This document shows, piece after piece, positions 29,101 to 29,749 of a stretch of 29,749 bases of DNA. Made by a program: the position numbers and the translations under genes. Source of the stretch: Ichthyophonus hoferi (Eukaryota > Opisthokonta > Ichthyosporea > Ichthyophonida > Ichthyophonidae); contig NAOQ01000358.1 in NCBI GenBank assembly GCA_002751075.1, positions 42,748-72,496 of the forward strand. The letters are read 5' to 3'. Below the pieces are notes generated by a model, which had not been told where the DNA came from, ran no database searches, and worked only from the letters and a program-made list of their open reading frames with translations. Every line of letters starts with the position of its first letter. Within the stretch, counting starts at the first letter, position 1.

Positions 29101-29474
29101 GCACACAACACATATAATTTAATATATACCCATAGCGAATGAAATACAACCTTTAAAATATTCATTATAAGGTTACTAAACCATCTTGTACCTCTCTTCT
29201 CATTATTCCCTTTGACAACACAACATACTTTTATACGGTATATAGGATAGTATATAGGATAATATATGGATATATGGAATAGTATATAGGATAGTAACAA
29301 TACAAGGTACTATTACCTTTACTTCTATAAACCCAGCATTGTTTTATTTCTTTCTTTATTAATTTCCCTATAATTACACATTGTGTATATTATATTACAC
29401 TATCATTTAGGTTTGCCGTTGAATATCAACGTGTGCACGGCCAGTTCTCGTCTCTGGATGCCTTAGTGCTTCAG
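15628..29474 (+). CDS. PIKFYVE: PIKfyve (FYVE-type PI3P 5-kinase), N-terminal 19 exons; gene runs off the window
   Basis: Exons: 15628-15678, 16204-16381, 17328-17379, 19476-19593, 20336-20426, 20693-20768, 21094-21158, 21850-22066, 22491-22548, 22938-22995, 23266-23452, 23919-24291, 25224-25310, 26549-26670, 26817-26938, 27286-27336, 28069-28170, 28624-28739 and 29411-29474. Together they encode about 729 residues. All junctions agree in phase except 22995 to 23266. The start [11 protein letters not shown] is chosen because exon 1 ends at a GTATGT donor in the phase exon 2 needs. Domains in order are FYVE (about 103-160), a Ser/Pro-rich linker, DEP (exons 23266-23919) and the start of the TCP-1/Cpn60-like domain (27286 on: [20 protein letters not shown], then IPGG, matching human RPDVKNQDDDMDIRQFVHIKK, IPGG). 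The family makes PI(3,5)P2 from PI3P on endosomes in a complex with VAC14 and FIG4. The 3' lipid-kinase domain is outside the window. Exon 20693-20768 has an alternative donor near 20807. Confidence 0.93.
15770..16060 (+). repeat. Degenerate (CATA)n tetranucleotide tract
   Basis: About 290 bp of CATA with CCTA, CATG and TATA variants sits in PIKfyve intron 1. It yields long Tyr/His/Thr/Ile-rich frames on the plus strand and Tyr/Met/Cys-rich frames on the minus strand that are repeat artefacts. Confidence 0.9.
17525..17614 (+). repeat. (TATG)n microsatellite
   Basis: About 22 almost perfect TATG units, with a single CATG variant near each end, lie in PIKfyve intron 3. The purity suggests that the tract is young or still changing length. 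Confidence 0.95.
17906..17980 (+). promoter_or_regulatory. Possible intragenic CCAAT/TATA promoter
   Basis: CCAAT boxes at 17906-17910 and 17956-17960 are followed by TATAAATA at 17973-17980, within PIKfyve intron 3 and upstream of the FYVE exons. The spacing is tighter than in a classical promoter, and TATA-like sequence is frequent here, so this is a weak call. Confidence 0.2.
18304..18395 (+). repeat. (TA)n run followed by TATGATAG repeats
   Basis: A TA run at 18305-18332 is followed by repeated GTATGATA units. It is intronic simple sequence. Confidence 0.85.
19262..19345 (+). repeat. (ACATAT)n hexanucleotide repeat
   Basis: Roughly a dozen units of ACATAT/ATACAT with a few variants lie in PIKfyve intron 3, about 130 bp before the FYVE exon. 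Confidence 0.9.
19476..20426 (+). other. FYVE zinc-finger domain of PIKfyve (two exons)
   Basis: Exons 19476-19593 and 20336-20426 carry the WxxD motif (WMPD), the CxxC pairs, the RRRHHCR phosphoinositide-binding signature, CGQVFCRQCC and a closing VCSYC. All eight zinc ligands appear present. In the family this domain binds PI3P and recruits the enzyme to endosomes. The exon is preceded by two AGs (CCAATAG and AACCCAG); only the second keeps the phase from the exon ending at 17379. Confidence 0.95.
20070..20315 (+). repeat. TAGTATTATAG-type minisatellite
   Basis: Degenerate units of TATAGTATT/TATAGTGTT/AGTAGTATAG fill the 3' part of the intron that splits the FYVE domain, ending just before the next exon. 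Confidence 0.85.
20440..20575 (+). repeat. TATGATA-type simple repeat
   Basis: Imperfect TATGATATAG/GATTATAG units lie in the short intron after the second FYVE exon. Confidence 0.7.
20897..21000 (+). repeat. (ATA)n trinucleotide repeat
   Basis: ATAATA runs, interrupted by GTA, GCA and TCA variants, lie in the intron between exons 20693-20768 and 21094-21158. Confidence 0.85.
21210..21390 (+). repeat. T-rich (TTTTA)n-like tract
   Basis: Imperfect TTTTA/TTTTATT units on the plus strand lie in the intron before exon 21850-22066. Together with the pyrimidine-rich sequence that follows, it gives the Phe/Leu/Ser-rich open frames seen here, which are not genes. Confidence 0.75.
23121..23154 (+). 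repeat. (TA)n dinucleotide repeat
   Basis: About 17 pure TA units lie in the intron before the DEP exon. Confidence 0.95.
23266..23960 (+). other. DEP domain of PIKfyve
   Basis: Exon 23266-23452 starts [17 protein letters not shown], continues APDLIDWLL and [10 protein letters not shown], and is completed by DEYCLF from exon 23919-24291. This matches human FQDHRYWLRTHPNCIVG, ELVNWLI, AIGQAMVDG and DEYALY in order and spacing. DEP domains mediate membrane or protein contacts. The sequence before FELKDHR is ambiguous (see the phase conflict in the findings). Confidence 0.9.
23453..23625 (+). repeat. (GATAT)n pentanucleotide repeat and TA-rich run
   Basis: The intron after the DEP exon opens with ATGATATGAT units that begin right at the donor (GTAGGATATG) and pass into TATATATTGTATTATAT. 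The repeat has reached the splice site itself. Confidence 0.85.
24300..25200 (+). other. Large PIKfyve intron, no gene
   Basis: About 0.9 kb separates exons 23919-24291 and 25224-25310. It contains CCAAT/ATTGG motifs (about 24427, 24590, 24755 and 25024) and an AATTAATTAATTA run near 25172. I see no coding segment. Confidence 0.6.
26040..26365 (+). repeat. Degenerate TATATTATACTATATTGTATTATA tract
   Basis: About 325 bp of A/T sequence with regularly spaced single G or C forms imperfect 10-15 bp units in the intron that follows the GC donor at 25311. Confidence 0.85.
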
Positions 29475-29479
29475 GTATA

Positions 29480-29749
29480 TATAGATGTATATTGTATTAT
29501 GTCATATTATAGTATATTATTTTGTTTTGAATTGCATTATATTATATTATATTGTATTGTATTGTATTATATTGTATTGTATTGTCTTATTGGATATATT
29601 ATGTTGTACTATAGTATATATAGAGCCATCTTCCGTTATCTACTGATTTTTATTATAATAAAATACAATATAATACAATATAATACAATATAATACAATA
29701 TAATACAATATAATCTAATATAATCTAATATAACACAATACAATGCAAC
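29480..29749 (+). repeat. TTGTATTATA tract and terminal (ACAATATAAT)n decamer
   Basis: Right after the last visible PIKfyve exon the intron is ATTGTATTATATTGTATTG (to about 29590), then from about 29658 to the window end a regular decamer ACAATATAAT. The two blocks are near-complements, so the region can fold into a long hairpin. Confidence 0.85.

Overview
This is AT-rich nuclear DNA from a eukaryote. Genes are split into many short exons (about 50-370 bp) by GT-AG introns (one GC-AG), and introns and intergenic DNA are full of TA-, CATA- and TATG-type simple repeats. I reconstructed the genes by hand, joining exons only where splice sites and codon phase agree. The gene content (NUS1-like, PRKX-like and a PIKfyve with both FYVE and DEP domains) points to an animal or a close unicellular relative. 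I cannot name the species.

Layout. (1) 117-2377, minus: an unidentified multi-exon gene; its last two exons are well supported, its upstream exons are tentative. (2) 2708-6696, minus: a complete five-exon NUS1/NgBR-like gene, the accessory subunit of the cis-prenyltransferase that makes dolichol precursors. (3) 6806-7161, minus: a possible two-exon 77-residue protein. (4) 7696-7887, plus: a 63-residue acidic reading frame. (5) 8773-13371, minus: a complete nine-exon PRKX-like (PKA-related) AGC kinase of 328 residues. (6) 13372-15627: the divergent upstream region shared by the kinase and PIKfyve, holding three same-strand CCAAT boxes exactly 31 bp apart. (7) 15628-end, plus: the first 19 exons of PIKfyve (FYVE zinc finger, DEP, start of the TCP-1/Cpn60 domain). 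Its lipid-kinase domain lies beyond the window.

The genes do not form a pathway. NUS1 acts at the ER in glycosyl-carrier lipid synthesis, the PRKX-like kinase in cytosolic/nuclear signalling, and PIKfyve on endosomes. No RNA genes, CRISPR arrays, viral fossils or intact transposons were seen.

The most unusual signals are: a large excess of the NF-Y-type heptamer CCAATCA/TGATTGG in both orientations, densest across the PIKfyve introns; the 31-bp spaced CCAAT array; an unresolved reading-phase conflict just before the DEP exon; a GC-AG intron and repeated tandem AG acceptors in PIKfyve; several diverged local duplications; and the unidentified genes at the left end.
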